Positions 18,779 through 28,499 are shown, counted from the first letter of the stretch. The stretch: DNA of 43,522 bases from Rhodospirillales bacterium (GCA_030746775.1 JASLLZ010000015.1:1-43522); one strand, 5' to 3'. Program-made: numbers and translations. The notes: generated from the sequence alone by a model not told the origin.

Positions 18779-19041
18779 ATACCAAGGATCGGTGATAATG
18801 ACCCATAGAGATCGCGTAGGCGGTCCGTCGGGTAGGAGAAATGCTGCCGGCGATGCTCGGCATCGACAAGGCATTTCGACGCCCTCCGACGGGCCGCATA
18901 CGCGACCGGAACGGCGGCTTGCCAAGGCTTTCGGACAGCGTCGCCGACGCCTTGCGATGGGGGGCATCGCCGCTGCGCACGCTCCTTGCCGAAAACCTTG
19001 GGAAGCCGTCTCTATGAGTCATTATCACCGATCCTTGGTAT
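18779..19041. mobile_element. 263-bp MITE-like element with terminal inverted repeats and two internal hairpins
   Basis: The ends are inverted repeats of 33 bp with one mismatch: 18779-18811 begins ATACCAAGGATCGGTGATAA and 19009-19041 is its complement. Inside lie two further independent inverted repeats. The left is GGTCCGTCGG (18822-18831) with CCGACGGGCC (18886-18895), enclosing AAATGC/GCATTT and GATGC/GCATC. The right is CGGCTTGCCAAGGCTTTCGG (18915-18934) with CCGAAAACCTTGGGAAGCCG (18989-19008, two mismatches), which touches the terminal repeat directly and encloses GCGATG/CATCGC. No transposase is encoded. TA at the outer ends fits an IS630/Tc1-type MITE (inference). Both strands have short open frames through it, but they are mirror images of the palindrome, not genes. 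Confidence 0.7.
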
Positions 19042-19055
19042 TACGTCTATGGACA

Positions 19056-19147
19056 CTCGCAACCCCATAAAACAAAGGGTGGGCCAGTGGCCCACCCCAT
19101 CAAACCCGATCACAAGGTCGGGCTTAACGAGACCAAGTGGTTGCGAG
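19056..19147 (-). ncRNA. Candidate structured leader RNA (three-way junction) upstream of rimP
   Basis: Three stems can be drawn by eye. P1 is CTCGCAACC (19056-19064) with GGTTGCGAG (19139-19147), 9 bp. P2 is GGGTGGGCC (19077-19085) with GGCCCACCC (19089-19097), 9 bp. P3 is CCCGATC (19105-19111) with GGTCGGG (19116-19122), 7 bp including a wobble pair. P1 encloses the other two. On the minus strand the region lies between trmB and rimP, where E. coli has metY (tRNA-fMet). I see no tRNA-like T-arm or anticodon arm, so it is not simply a tRNA. It may be a cis-regulatory leader, or just a terminator with chance pairing. No known Rfam family is recognised by eye. Confidence 0.4.
19069..19097 (-). 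terminator. Probable intrinsic terminator after trmB (or attenuator before rimP)
   Basis: Read on the minus strand, GGGTGGGCC-ACT-GGCCCACCC forms a 9-bp GC-rich stem with a 3-nt loop, followed at once by TTTGTTTTA. That is the layout of an intrinsic terminator. It lies 133 bp beyond the trmB stop and 310 bp before the rimP start. It could end the metK-trmB transcript. Its upstream and downstream flanks can also pair with each other (the P1 stem of the leader candidate), which leaves room for attenuation. Confidence 0.65.
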
Positions 19148-19186
19148 AACGGGTGGGACTATAACCTCACGGCGGGGGAAGACAAG

Positions 19187-19218
19187 GGTTTTATCGTTTT
19201 GCGGTTTTATCGTTTTGC
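19187..19218. repeat. Two tandem 16-bp copies of GGTTTTATCGTTTTGC
   Basis: Two exact adjacent copies lie just past the 3' end of trmB. They are AT-rich in a GC-rich region. No function is evident. In the 470-bp gap between trmB and rimP this is the only recognisable item besides the structured element and the leader/terminator region. Confidence 0.75.
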
Positions 19219-19229
19219 CGGGCGCCTCG

Positions 19230-19946
19230 TCAGGCGGCCCGGGCGCGCCGGCGGCGGCAAAATCCGAGGTGGACCGAAGCCAGGCCCTGGCCGGTCGCCT
19301 TGCGTTCGTAGCGCGTTTCAAAACCGTCGGCGGGACGGCGGCGCCAATCCGACGGCCTTTGCGCCAGCCAGGCGAAGGCGGGATTGCGGATGACGTGGTC
19401 CAGGGTCCAGCGCACATAACCCATGTGGTCGGTGGCGAAGCGCAGCTCGGCGCCGTCTTTCATGACGCGGGCCAGGGCGTCCAGGGTCGCCGGCGTGATG
19501 AAACGGCGCTTGTGATGACGGGCCTTGGGCCAGGGGTCGGAAAAGAGGACGAAGACGCGGCCGATGGAGGCCTCGGGAAGGGAGCCCAGCAAAAGGCGGG
19601 CGTCGTCGTCGAAGATGCGGATGTTGGTCAGGCCCTCGCGTTCGATGATCGAAAGCAAGGATGCGACGCCGGCGACGTAAGGTTCGCAGCCGACCATGGC
19701 GGTGCCGGGATGGGCGCCGGCCTGGGCGGCCAAGTGCTCGCCGGCGCCGAATCCCACTTCCAACCACACGTCGGAAGGTGGGGCGCCGAAGGCGGCGGCC
19801 AGGTCGACGGTGCCGCCCGGCGCCGGCCGGGCGAGGCGCAAGATCGGCAAGAGACGTTCCAGACGCTCGCGGCGGGCCTTGCGAAGCCGGTGGCCGCCGC
19901 GCCGGCCGTACCATCGCACCGGAGGGGCGTTTTCGGTGCCCGTCAC
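19230..19946 (-). CDS. trmB: tRNA (guanine-N7-)-methyltransferase
   Basis: 238 residues. TrmB methylates G46 of tRNAs at N7 using SAM. The SAM-binding glycine loop is [13 protein letters not shown] (about 61-73), and the family motif [15 protein letters not shown] is intact. The C-terminal segment [19 protein letters not shown] and the ending [13 protein letters not shown] are also typical. The start is GTG 19946, which overlaps the metK stop in GTGA; translation is probably coupled. The pairing with metK puts a SAM maker beside a SAM user and is common in alphaproteobacteria. Confidence 0.94.
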   Translation of the reverse strand: MTGTENAPPVRWYGRRGGHRLRKARRERLERLLPILRLARPAPGGTVDLAAAFGAPPSDVWLEVGFGAGEHLAAQAGAHPGTAMVGCEPYVAGVASLLSIIEREGLTNIRIFDDDARLLLGSLPEASIGRVFVLFSDPWPKARHHKRRFITPATLDALARVMKDGAELRFATDHMGYVRWTLDHVIRNPAFAWLAQRPSDWRRRPADGFETRYERKATGQGLASVHLGFCRRRRARAA

Positions 19947-21124
19947 GCGGCGCCGAATATGCTCTTAAGTTCGTCGACCAGGTCGGTGCGCTCCCATGAG
20001 AACCCCCCGTCCGCTTCCGGTTGCCGGCCGAAATGGCCATAGGCCGCAGTGCGGGCATAGATCGGCCGGTTGAGGGTGAGGTGCTGGCGGATACCGCGCG
20101 GCGACAGGTCGACAAGATCGCGCAGCACTTGCGAAATTCGCTCCTCGTCGACCTGGCCGGTGCCGTGGGTATCGATGTAGACCGACAATGGCTTGGAGAC
20201 GCCGATGGCGTAGGAGAGCTGAATGGTACAGCGGTCGGCCAGCCCCGCCGCGACCACGTTCTTGGCCAGATAGCGCGCCGCGTAGGCGGCCGAGCGGTCG
20301 ACCTTGGTCGGATCCTTGCCCGAGAACGCGCCGCCGCCGTGGGGCGCCGCGCCGCCGTAGGTATCGACGACGATCTTGCGCCCGGTCAGGCCGGAATCCC
20401 CGTCGGGACCGCCGATCACGAATTTGCCGGTCGGATTGACGTAGAATTCGCTCTCGTCGCACATCCATCCGTCGGGCAGGACGTTGACCACGTGGGGACG
20501 GACGATTTCGCGCACCTGGCTCTGGCTCAAACTTTCCCCATGTTGGGTCGACACAACGACGGAGGTGGCGCGCACCGGCACGCCGTTCTCGTAGGCCAGG
20601 CTGAGCTGACTCTTGGCGTCGGGGCCAAGGCCGGGTTCGGCGCCCGAATGGCGCGCCTCGGCGAGGGAGCGCAAGATGGCGTGGGAAAATTGGATTGGGG
20701 CGGGCATCAGTTCGTCGGTTTCGCGGCACGCATAGCCGAACATGATGCCTTGGTCGCCGGCGCCCTCGTCCTTGTTGCCGGCGGCGTCGACGCCCTGGGC
20801 GATATTCGACGACTGGCCGTGCACGTGGACCCGCATATCGGCCTTCTGCCAATGGAATCCCTCTTGTTCGTACCCGATATCCCTGATCGCGGCGCGGGCC
20901 ACGTCGATCAGCGTATCGTGGGTTATGTGTTCGGGGCCGCGCACTTCGCCGGCGAGGACGACCAGGTTGGTGGTGCACAGCGTCTCGACGGCGACCCGTG
21001 CCTCCGAATCCGCCGTCAGGTAGGCATCGACGACGGCATCGGAGATGCGGTCGCAGACCTTGTCAGGGTGTCCTTCGGAAACGGATTCGCTGGCGAACAA
21101 GTAATGGGATTTGGGCACGTTCAT
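19943..21124 (-). CDS. metK: S-adenosylmethionine synthetase
   Basis: 393 residues. MetK makes SAM from methionine and ATP, using Mg2+ and K+. Signature segments are [20 protein letters not shown] at the N-terminus, QGIMFGYAC, the glycine-rich loop [19 protein letters not shown], and the end [22 protein letters not shown] 21124 is preceded by GGGAGACC. It overlaps trmB by 4 bp and is separated from the XRE regulator gene by a 229-bp leader, so metK may have its own promoter. Confidence 0.97.
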   Translation of the reverse strand: MNVPKSHYLFASESVSEGHPDKVCDRISDAVVDAYLTADSEARVAVETLCTTNLVVLAGEVRGPEHITHDTLIDVARAAIRDIGYEQEGFHWQKADMRVHVHGQSSNIAQGVDAAGNKDEGAGDQGIMFGYACRETDELMPAPIQFSHAILRSLAEARHSGAEPGLGPDAKSQLSLAYENGVPVRATSVVVSTQHGESLSQSQVREIVRPHVVNVLPDGWMCDESEFYVNPTGKFVIGGPDGDSGLTGRKIVVDTYGGAAPHGGGAFSGKDPTKVDRSAAYAARYLAKNVVAAGLADRCTIQLSYAIGVSKPLSVYIDTHGTGQVDEERISQVLRDLVDLSPRGIRQHLTLNRPIYARTAAYGHFGRQPEADGGFSWERTDLVDELKSIFGAA

Positions 21125-21353
21125 GGTCTCCCGGCTTTAGGACGAAGACAAAGGACCGGGGCACCGACAACAGCCTCACGCGGGGCGGCGGAAGCTATCA
21201 AAGCAAGCCCACTTAGCGCCTTTTTTTGCGTGGTGGCAAGCGGTCCAAATCCATCCACGTTCGGACGCCACGGGGCGTCCGGCGGCAGCACTTTTTGCAA
21301 GCTTTGTTTCAGGCGTCAAGGGAATTCGACGGCGCCGGACGGCCGCCCCGGCG
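21125..21353 (-). promoter_or_regulatory. metK leader region
   Basis: This gap of 229 bp lies between the XRE regulator gene and metK. It holds a 7-bp hairpin, GGACGCC-CCGT-GGCGTCC on the minus strand (21263-21280), a run of seven Ts on the plus strand at about 21221-21227 (As in the transcript), and a GC-rich tract before the start. A TTGACG on the minus strand just after the XRE stop could be a -35 box, but no good -10 follows. I do not recognise a SAM riboswitch of any class by eye. Confidence 0.35.
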
Positions 21354-21827
21354 TCAAGCGTCGTCGTCCGCCTTGCCCAGGGACTTGGTCAACTCGAAAA
21401 GTCGCTTGCGCACCTTGGGACTGGCGATGCGATAGTAGGCTCGAACCAACTCCAAGGTTTCGCGGCGGCTCAGCGATTCGGCCTCGTAGGTGGCCTGAGG
21501 CTGGTCGTGAAAGCCGCCCACCGGCGCCCCGATCGCCGCGGCGACGTCGTCCGGCATGTCGTCGTAAAAGAAGGAAACCGGTACGTCGAGGATGCGGCTC
21601 AGTTCAAACAGGCGGCTGGCGCCGATGCGGTTGGCGCCGCGTTCGTACTTTTGCACCTGTTGAAAAGTAAGCCCCAGGGCTTGTCCCAGCTTGTCCTGAC
21701 TGAGGCCGAGCAGCGTGCGGCGCAGACGAACCCGGCTGCCGACATGGATGTCCACCGGATTCGGGATGCCAGGCGGGTAGCGGCGCGTTGCAGCACGGCG
21801 GCCGCGGGGCGTTCTAAATTCCTCCAT
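21354..21827 (-). CDS. XRE-family regulator, PraR/PhrR-like
   Basis: 157 residues. The helix-turn-helix (about 30-85) reads VDIHVGSRVRLRRTLLGLSQ, KLGQALGLTFQQVQKYERG and NRIGASRLFELSRILDV. That is almost a signature of the alphaproteobacterial PraR/PhrR regulators, which also have a C-terminal helical part like LVRAYYRIASPKVRKRLFEL here. In rhizobia PraR acts on biofilm and quorum-sensing genes; whether it does so in this organism is unknown. The start is ATG 21827; the GGAGGA right behind it could instead serve GTG 21755, giving a protein starting VDIHVGS. It lies between lnt and metK, the usual alphaproteobacterial position. Confidence 0.9.
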   Translation of the reverse strand: MEEFRTPRGRRAATRRYPPGIPNPVDIHVGSRVRLRRTLLGLSQDKLGQALGLTFQQVQKYERGANRIGASRLFELSRILDVPVSFFYDDMPDDVAAAIGAPVGGFHDQPQATYEAESLSRRETLELVRAYYRIASPKVRKRLFELTKSLGKADDDA

Positions 21828-22006
21828 CGTATGGGGCCACCAACTAGAGAACGGAAATGATAGTCACAGATGCACGCACCGATTGCTTTTATCAACCCGT
21901 ACAATATGTCGATAATTACGATAAATCGTCAACATGAATATTGCGCGGAAGGTGAATTTTTCAGCGTTTTATCGCTTAGATAGTAATGGGTTATTATTTT
22001 CCCGGA
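21828..22006 (-). promoter_or_regulatory. AT-rich promoter region of the XRE regulator gene
   Basis: This 179-bp gap is clearly richer in A and T than its surroundings, especially 21890-22010. On the minus strand TTGACG (near 21930) could be a -35 box, followed after a near-standard spacer by AT-rich sequence (ACATATTGT). The palindrome CGATTTATCG next to CGATAA may be an operator, for example for autoregulation. This is suggestive only. No GC hairpin typical of a terminator follows lnt. Confidence 0.4.
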
Positions 22007-23587
22007 TTAATGCTTTATGTCATTTGGGGCGAGTATGCCCGCGGGCATCAGAAGTGCGACCAAGATCAAGGCGATTGATAAGAGCATAAAGACAACGTTT
22101 CCCAGGCGCGCGAAAGGAGTCGGCTGGACAAGGGCGGCGGGAAGGTCGCCGTCGATGACTCCTTGGCGCCCCAGTTCCAGGGAGGCCACGGTCCTGCCGT
22201 AGGGGTCGATGATGGCCGAAATGCCGGAATTGGCGACGCGCACAAGGGGCAGGCCTTCCTCGACGGCGCGCAGACGGGCGGCGGCGAGGTGCTGATAGGG
22301 TCCCGACGATCGGCCGAACCAACTGTCGTTGGTGAGATTGAGAAGCCACCGGGGTCGCGTGCCCGGGGCCGTCACCCGGCCCGGGAAAATGACCTCGTAG
22401 CAGATCAACGGGCTGACTGGCGGAAGACCCGGCACGCTCAGGGTGGTCGGCCCGGCGCCGGCCGAGAAACCGGTGCCGCCCTGAGTCACCTTGGCGATGG
22501 GGAGAAAGCGGCTGAACGGCACGTATTCGCCGAACGGCACCAGGTGGGCCTTGTCGTAGGTGCCTACCACCCGGCCCCCGTGATCGACGGCATGGAGGCT
22601 GTTCCAAACCCGATACGGTTTTTCGCCGGGCGCCGTGATACGGGGCGCGCCGGCGATGGTGACCCCGCCGGGCGGCGTTGCCCGGCCGATAAGCTCAAGC
22701 GCCTTGGCGTCGTTGGCCAGCGCGAATGGCACCATGGTCTCACCCCAGATGACATGGGTCGGCGGCGCCTGGCCAGGCGCCGGATCGGCGACGCTCATGC
22801 GCAGCTGTTGTTCAAGGTGGTGGCGGCGTAGCCCGGGCCGCCACTTGAGCTCTTGGGGAATATTGGCCTGGACGAGGCGTAGCCGCACGCCGCCGACGAC
22901 GTCGTCGGCGGCCGTCGCCAGACGCGCCGCGCCGGCGCCCCAGACGGCGGCCAGCACGAGGCCGGCCAGGGCGACGGCAGCGATGGGGCGCCGGCCGTTT
23001 TCATCGGCAAGCACCGCCGGCATGGCGGCGACGATGACCGTCAGCAGACCGAGACCAAGGACGCCGGCGGCAGCGGCCACCTGGAGCATGGCGTCGGAAA
23101 ATGTCCACACGGTGCCGATAAGGTTCCACGAAAAGCCGGTGAAGGCCCAACCGCGGAGCCATTCGAAGGCCGTCCAGGCGACGCCGATCGTCAGCACCCG
23201 AGCGATGTTCCGGGTTCGGCTGATCCGGGTCGCCAGGACCGAAAGTCCGGGGAAGACGGCCATTATGGCCGCCAACCCGAAGACGGCGAACGGAATCATC
23301 CAAGCGAATTTGTCCGCTTCGACCAAGAGGGCGAAGGCGATCCAATATAGGCCGGCCACAAAATGACCAAAGCCGAACCACCAGCCGACGGCGAAGGTGG
23401 TCGACCAGCGCCGGGTGCCTTCGGTCAACCACAAGAGGCCCATGAAGGCGGGCACCAGGAGCACCACCAGATGAAGCGGCGGCAGGGCCGCCGCGGCGAG
23501 GACGCCGAACCCGGCGGCGGCGGCGCGACGCCGCCAGCCGGAAAGGCCGGCGACGCGCCCCTTGAGCGCGACCAGGAAATCACTCAT
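22007..23587 (-). CDS. lnt: Apolipoprotein N-acyltransferase
   Basis: 526 residues. Lnt is an inner-membrane enzyme adding the third acyl chain to the N-terminal cysteine of lipoproteins. About six or seven membrane helices fill residues 20-220, with a last helix near the C-terminus (LGNVVFMLLSIALILVALLM). The periplasmic nitrilase domain between them has the triad Glu283 (WGETMVPF), Lys346 (YDKAHLVPFGEY) and Cys396 (ICYEVIFPG). I chose ATG 23587; ATG 23611 would add eight residues. It follows corC by 62 bp, the usual order. Confidence 0.96.
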   Translation of the reverse strand: MSDFLVALKGRVAGLSGWRRRAAAAGFGVLAAAALPPLHLVVLLVPAFMGLLWLTEGTRRWSTTFAVGWWFGFGHFVAGLYWIAFALLVEADKFAWMIPFAVFGLAAIMAVFPGLSVLATRISRTRNIARVLTIGVAWTAFEWLRGWAFTGFSWNLIGTVWTFSDAMLQVAAAAGVLGLGLLTVIVAAMPAVLADENGRRPIAAVALAGLVLAAVWGAGAARLATAADDVVGGVRLRLVQANIPQELKWRPGLRRHHLEQQLRMSVADPAPGQAPPTHVIWGETMVPFALANDAKALELIGRATPPGGVTIAGAPRITAPGEKPYRVWNSLHAVDHGGRVVGTYDKAHLVPFGEYVPFSRFLPIAKVTQGGTGFSAGAGPTTLSVPGLPPVSPLICYEVIFPGRVTAPGTRPRWLLNLTNDSWFGRSSGPYQHLAAARLRAVEEGLPLVRVANSGISAIIDPYGRTVASLELGRQGVIDGDLPAALVQPTPFARLGNVVFMLLSIALILVALLMPAGILAPNDIKH

Positions 23588-23649
23588 GACATATGTGCCA
23601 CCGGCCCGCATTCCGGTGGCGTCTCGATCGGTCGCTCATCAAGGGGGCG

Positions 23650-24560
<911 letters not shown>

Positions 24561-24564
<4 letters not shown>

Positions 24565-25067
24565 CTCTCCTCGCCGTCATTGGGCACGCCAGCCTCCTCG
24601 ATCTCAACGCCGAGGGCGGCGAGCACCCGGATTTCCAACCCTTCCATGCGCTCGGCATCGGCGTCGATCTGGTGATCGTGCCCCAACAGATGGAGTATAC
24701 CATGCACAATCAGGTGACTTAAATGATCGGCCAGGGCCATGCGTGCGCGCGCGGCCTCGGCGGCGGCGGTTTCATAGGCGACGACCACGTCGCCCAGCAG
24801 GGTCGGCGTTCCCGGCGCGCCGGCGTCGTCGAGACCGGCAAAAGCCAACACGTTGGTCGGCTTGTCGTGACCGCGGTAGGTGCGGTTCAGGTCCCGCACC
24901 GTGGCATCGTCGGTCAGCACCAGGCTGGCTTCGGCCCAGGCGATATCCGACTCGGCCGCCTCGAAAGCGGCTTGAGCGGCGCCCCGACACAGGTCTCGCG
25001 CCCCCGGTAGCTGGGCAGTCCAGGCGGGGCAAGAGACGGACACGGCGACTTCCAGGCCCTCGGTCAT
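24561..25067 (-). CDS. ybeY: rRNA maturation factor / endoribonuclease YbeY
   Basis: 168 residues. YbeY is a zinc metalloprotein for 16S rRNA 3'-end maturation and 70S quality control. The metal motif HGILHLLGHDH has His122, His126 and His132, and the upstream family segment DKPTNVLAF is intact. The N-terminal part is longer than in E. coli, as in other alphaproteobacteria. It overlaps phoH upstream and corC downstream by 4 bp each, so the three are almost certainly translated in a coupled way. Confidence 0.94.
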
Positions 25068-26107
25068 GTGTCCGGCTTGTCGCCGCCGCCCTTTTTGTAG
25101 CGCGCCCCGGTGCCGCGCCGCTTTTCCACCGCCTCGTAGGCCCGCACGATGCGGGTGACCAAGGGGTGGCGGACGACGTCGCGTTCGGTGAACCGCACCA
25201 CCGCGATGTTTTCGCTGCCTTCCAGGATATCGACCGCGTCGCGCAGACCCGAGCGCGTGCCGCGCGGCAGGTCGACCTGGCTCAGGTCGCCGGTGACAAC
25301 CATGCGCGAATTCTCGCCCAGCCGGGTAAGGAACATCTTCATTTGCACGGCCGATGTGTTCTGCGCCTCGTCCAGGATGACGAAGGCGTTGGCCAGGGTT
25401 CGGCCGCGCATGAAGGCCAGGGGGGCAACCTCGATCTCGCCGCTCTCCAGGCGCTTGGCGACTTGCTGGGTGGGCAGCATGTCGTGCAGCGCGTCGTAGA
25501 TCGGCCTCATGTAGGGATCGACCTTCTCGCGCATGTCGCCGGGCAGGAAACCCAGTTGCTCGCCGGCCTCGACCGCCGGACGCGACAAGATGATGCGGTC
25601 GACCTCGCCATTGATCAGCTCCTCCACCGCCTTGGCCACCGCCAAGTACGTCTTGCCGGTGCCGGCCGGACCCAGTCCGAATACCAGCTCGGCCTCGTCG
25701 ATGGCCCGGATATAGGCCGCCTGGACCGGAGAACGCGGCGAGATGTGGCGCTTGCGCGTGCGGATAACGGGGTTGTCCTCGACGCTCCCGGCGCCGCCCG
25801 GGCCGGTCATGCGTAGCGCCGCGTCGACGTCATCGCGGTCAACGTCCATGCCGTCCTTGAGCCGCCCGTAGAGGCTGTCGAGGACGGCCCTGGCCACATT
25901 CACGCCGCCGGCGTCTCCGGCCACGGTGAGGACATTGCCCCGCGCGTTGAGCGACACGTCGAGGGCCTGTTCGATGCGCGCCAAGTGGGCATGGTGGGAA
26001 CCGAAGAGCTGGATCAACAGCGCATTGTCGTCGAACTCCAGCCTGACGGTTGTGGCGTCGTCGGCGCCATCGGCGGCGATCGGGGCGGGCGTCGGTGGCG
26101 CGCTCAA
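25064..26107 (-). CDS. phoH: PhoH-like P-loop ATPase (YbeZ)
   Basis: 347 residues. Walker A is [19 protein letters not shown] (about 141-159), and the Walker B-like region is [38 protein letters not shown] follows, as in the PhoH/YbeZ family. A KH-like N-terminal part (about 20-95) precedes the ATPase. YbeZ partners YbeY in RNA handling; the conserved adjacency supports this. The start is TTG 26107, with AAAGG about 9 nt upstream, overlapping the miaB stop (TTGA). The C-terminus is basic and glycine-rich. Confidence 0.93.
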   Translation of the reverse strand: MSAPPTPAPIAADGADDATTVRLEFDDNALLIQLFGSHHAHLARIEQALDVSLNARGNVLTVAGDAGGVNVARAVLDSLYGRLKDGMDVDRDDVDAALRMTGPGGAGSVEDNPVIRTRKRHISPRSPVQAAYIRAIDEAELVFGLGPAGTGKTYLAVAKAVEELINGEVDRIILSRPAVEAGEQLGFLPGDMREKVDPYMRPIYDALHDMLPTQQVAKRLESGEIEVAPLAFMRGRTLANAFVILDEAQNTSAVQMKMFLTRLGENSRMVVTGDLSQVDLPRGTRSGLRDAVDILEGSENIAVVRFTERDVVRHPLVTRIVRAYEAVEKRRGTGARYKKGGGDKPDT

Positions 26108-27480
26108 GCGCAGGCCCTTTCAATGGGGGTTGGCGCCGCTCCGTCATGGTGCGCCGGAAAGCCGGCGAGACTGTTGGCATGGGCGGCCTGGATGCGGACC
26201 GCGACGATGGCGCCGAAGGCGTCCCGGGGCAGCGGGGCGTGGACCGCCTGCATATACGGGCTGCGGCCCACCATTTGTCCGGCGTGCTTGCCCGAACGCT
26301 CGAACAGGACCGCCATCACCTGGCCCACGGACCGTTGATTGAACGCTTTCTGTTGTTCATTCAAAAGGGCTTGCAGGCGGGCCAGACGCTCGCCCTTGAC
26401 GGCGTCCGGCACTTGGCAATCCATCGCCGCCGCCGGAGTCCCGGGGCGCGGGCTGTATTGGAACGAATAGGCCTGGGCGAAGCCGACGTCGGCGACCAGA
26501 TCGAGCGTGGCCTGAAAGTCGGTCTCGCTTTCGCCGGGAAAGCCGACGATGAAATCCGACGACAACGCCAGGTCGGGCCTGGCCTCTCTCAGCCGGCCGG
26601 CCAGGCGGCGGTAGTCGTCGGCCCGGTGACGCCGGTTCATGGCGGCAAGCACGCGGTCGGATCCCGATTGTACGGGCAAGTGCAGGAACGGCATGAGCCC
26701 CGGCACGTCGCGGTGCGCCGAGATCAGTTCGTCATCCATGTCGGCCGGATGAGACGTGGTGTAACGGAGGCGATCCAGGCCGTCGATTTCCGCCAGCTCG
26801 CGGATCAGGCGTCCGAGCCGCCACGTGGCGCCGTCCGGCGCGGCTCCGTGATAGGCGTTGACGTTCTGGCCGAGGAGCGTGATCTCGCGCGCGCCGGCGC
26901 GGACCAGACTCCGGGCCTCCGCCGCCACCGCCGCCACCGGCCGCGAGAACTCGGCACCCCGGGTATAGGGCACGACACAGAACGTGCAGAACCTGTCACA
27001 GCCCTCTTGCACGGTGAGAAAGGCGGTCGAACCGTCGAGGCCGGGGGTCTCGGGCAGGTAATCGAACTTGGACTCGGGCGGAAAGTCGGTTTCAAGGACA
27101 TGGCCTTCGCCGTCCATGATTCGCCCCACCATGGCCGGCAGGGTGTGATAGGTCTGGGGTCCGAAGACCATGTCGACGAAGGGGGCGCGGCGCAGGAATT
27201 CTTCCCCCTGGGCCTGGGCGACACAGCCCGCGACGGCCAGTATCATGCGCCCGCCGGCCTTTTTCCGGCGCTCCTTGAAGGGCCTCAGGCGGCCCAGTTC
27301 CGAGAACACTTTCTCGGCCGCCTTCTCGCGGATATGGCAGGTGTTGAGGATGACCATGTCCGCCGTTTCCGCCCCGTCGCACAGGACGTACCCCAGGCTT
27401 GCCAGGACGTCCGCCATGCGGGTGGAGTCGTAGACGTTCATCTGGCAGCCGTAAGTCTTGATGTAGAGTTTTTTTGCCAA
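26104..27480 (-). CDS. miaB: tRNA-2-methylthio-N6-isopentenyladenosine-37 synthase
   Basis: 458 residues. MiaB is a radical-SAM methylthiotransferase acting on i6A37 of tRNAs reading UNN codons. The N-terminal UPF0004 domain has its three cluster cysteines (Cys12 in YGCQMN, Cys48 in NTCHIREKA, Cys86 in AGCVAQ). The radical-SAM motif is [15 protein letters not shown] (Cys161, Cys165, Cys168), and a TRAM-like domain ends the protein. The start is TTG 27480, with GGAG 5 nt upstream; there is no in-frame ATG near. The gene begins 72 bp after fur and overlaps phoH by 4 bp. Confidence 0.95.
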   Translation of the reverse strand: MAKKLYIKTYGCQMNVYDSTRMADVLASLGYVLCDGAETADMVILNTCHIREKAAEKVFSELGRLRPFKERRKKAGGRMILAVAGCVAQAQGEEFLRRAPFVDMVFGPQTYHTLPAMVGRIMDGEGHVLETDFPPESKFDYLPETPGLDGSTAFLTVQEGCDRFCTFCVVPYTRGAEFSRPVAAVAAEARSLVRAGAREITLLGQNVNAYHGAAPDGATWRLGRLIRELAEIDGLDRLRYTTSHPADMDDELISAHRDVPGLMPFLHLPVQSGSDRVLAAMNRRHRADDYRRLAGRLREARPDLALSSDFIVGFPGESETDFQATLDLVADVGFAQAYSFQYSPRPGTPAAAMDCQVPDAVKGERLARLQALLNEQQKAFNQRSVGQVMAVLFERSGKHAGQMVGRSPYMQAVHAPLPRDAFGAIVAVRIQAAHANSLAGFPAHHDGAAPTPIERACA

Positions 27481-27552
27481 AGCCGCTCCGCTATCGCGTC
27501 ACGCGACCGCGAATGGGTGAGACTGTCGTCCCTCGTTCACTCCCCATCGGCA

Positions 27553-27984
27553 TTATTTCTGGCCCTTCTTCGAACTCAAGGCAACGCCGTAGAGTTCCAA
27601 CTTGTGACCGATCAGGCGGAAGCCGTAGCGCGCCGCCGTCTTTTCCTGCAGGGCTTCGATCTCTTTGTTCTGAAACTCGATCACCCGGCCCGTTTGAATG
27701 TCGATCAGGTGGTCGTGGTGCTCGTCGGTAATCTCCTCATAACGCGATCGGCCGTCGCCGAAATCGTGACGTTTCAGTATTTCCGCTTCTTCGAACAGGC
27801 GCACCGTCCGGTAAACGGTGGCGATGCTGATCCGGCGGTCGCTCTTGACCGCCCGCCGGTAGACTTGCTCGACGTCGGGATGGTCCGAGGCATCGGACAG
27901 TACCCGCGCGATGACCCGGCGCTGGGCGGTCATTTTCATGCCCTTGTCGATGCATTGCTGCTCGATACGCGATACTTGCGGCAT
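27553..27984 (-). CDS. fur: Fur-family metal-responsive regulator
   Basis: 143 residues. The winged helix covers about 10-85, with the recognition part ISIATVYRTVRLFEEAEIL. The dimer/metal domain has EHHDHLID (His89, His90, His92), VIEFQNKEIE (Glu103, Glu108, Glu110) and His127, the pattern of alphaproteobacterial Fur/Mur. The C-terminal CxxC zinc site of many Fur proteins is absent, which is usual for this subgroup. The metal sensed, iron or manganese, cannot be told from sequence. The position directly upstream of miaB is conserved in alphaproteobacteria. Regulator of iron homeostasis is the most likely role. Confidence 0.92.
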   Translation of the reverse strand: MPQVSRIEQQCIDKGMKMTAQRRVIARVLSDASDHPDVEQVYRRAVKSDRRISIATVYRTVRLFEEAEILKRHDFGDGRSRYEEITDEHHDHLIDIQTGRVIEFQNKEIEALQEKTAARYGFRLIGHKLELYGVALSSKKGQK

Positions 27985-28050
27985 GACCTATTTCTCGGTC
28001 ACGGTGTCATTTCGGAACGCCAATAGAGGACCCAAAATCCTTGGCAACAG

Positions 28051-28473
28051 TCAACTTGCCTTGCGGCGACGCTTGCGGGGCTTCGTGCCGAGGCCGATTT
28101 TCTTGGCCAGATTGCTTCTGTGCTTGGCGTAGTTGGGCGCCACCATCGGATAATCCGGCGCCAATCCCCAACGCTCGCGGTAGTCCTCGGGCGTCATGTT
28201 ATAGGCGGTCTTGAGGTGACGCTTGAGCATCTTCAGTTTCTTCCCGTCCTCAAGGCAGACGACGTAATCGGGAAAAATGGATTTCTTGATCGGAACCGCG
28301 GGCTGCGGCCTCTCGGGCACGGCCGGCGTGGTTCCCACGATCACCAGGGTCTTGTATACATCCTGGATGAGCTGCGGAAGATCGCTGATCGCGGTGGAAT
28401 TATTACCAACGTGGGCGGCGACAATTTCCGTCGTCAGCTCAAGCAGCTCGCTTGGATTTGTATTCTGGGTCAT
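28051..28473 (-). CDS. mucR: MucR/Ros-family transcriptional regulator
   Basis: 140 residues. The family core is complete: DYVVCLEDGKKLKMLKRHL, then NMTPEDYRERWGLAPDYPM and VAPNYAKHRSNLAKKIGLG, with a basic tail of seven Arg/Lys. MucR proteins bind AT-rich DNA and control exopolysaccharide, motility and virulence genes. In Ros the zinc finger uses two Cys and two His. Here only Cys73 and His86 are in place; the position of the last His is Ala/Tyr (HLKTAYN) and no first Cys is present. A zinc-poor variant is likely, as is known for several MucR homologues. GGAGGACC precedes the ATG. Divergent from the TusA-like gene. Confidence 0.93.
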   Translation of the reverse strand: MTQNTNPSELLELTTEIVAAHVGNNSTAISDLPQLIQDVYKTLVIVGTTPAVPERPQPAVPIKKSIFPDYVVCLEDGKKLKMLKRHLKTAYNMTPEDYRERWGLAPDYPMVAPNYAKHRSNLAKKIGLGTKPRKRRRKAS

Positions 28474-28499
28474 CTAAAAAAGGTCCTCCATTTTAGTCC

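Noticed and set aside
18777-19070. Two opposed open frames of 83 and 92 codons (starting MIMTHRD) between rimP and trmB
   Set aside because: They start in the mirrored ends of the inverted-repeat element and share residues because the DNA is palindromic; no ribosome site or family match.
19056-19147. A tRNA-fMet (metY) gene, expected upstream of rimP from E. coli
   Set aside because: No cloverleaf with anticodon CAU, no GGTTCAAATCC-type T-loop and no CCA end can be drawn.
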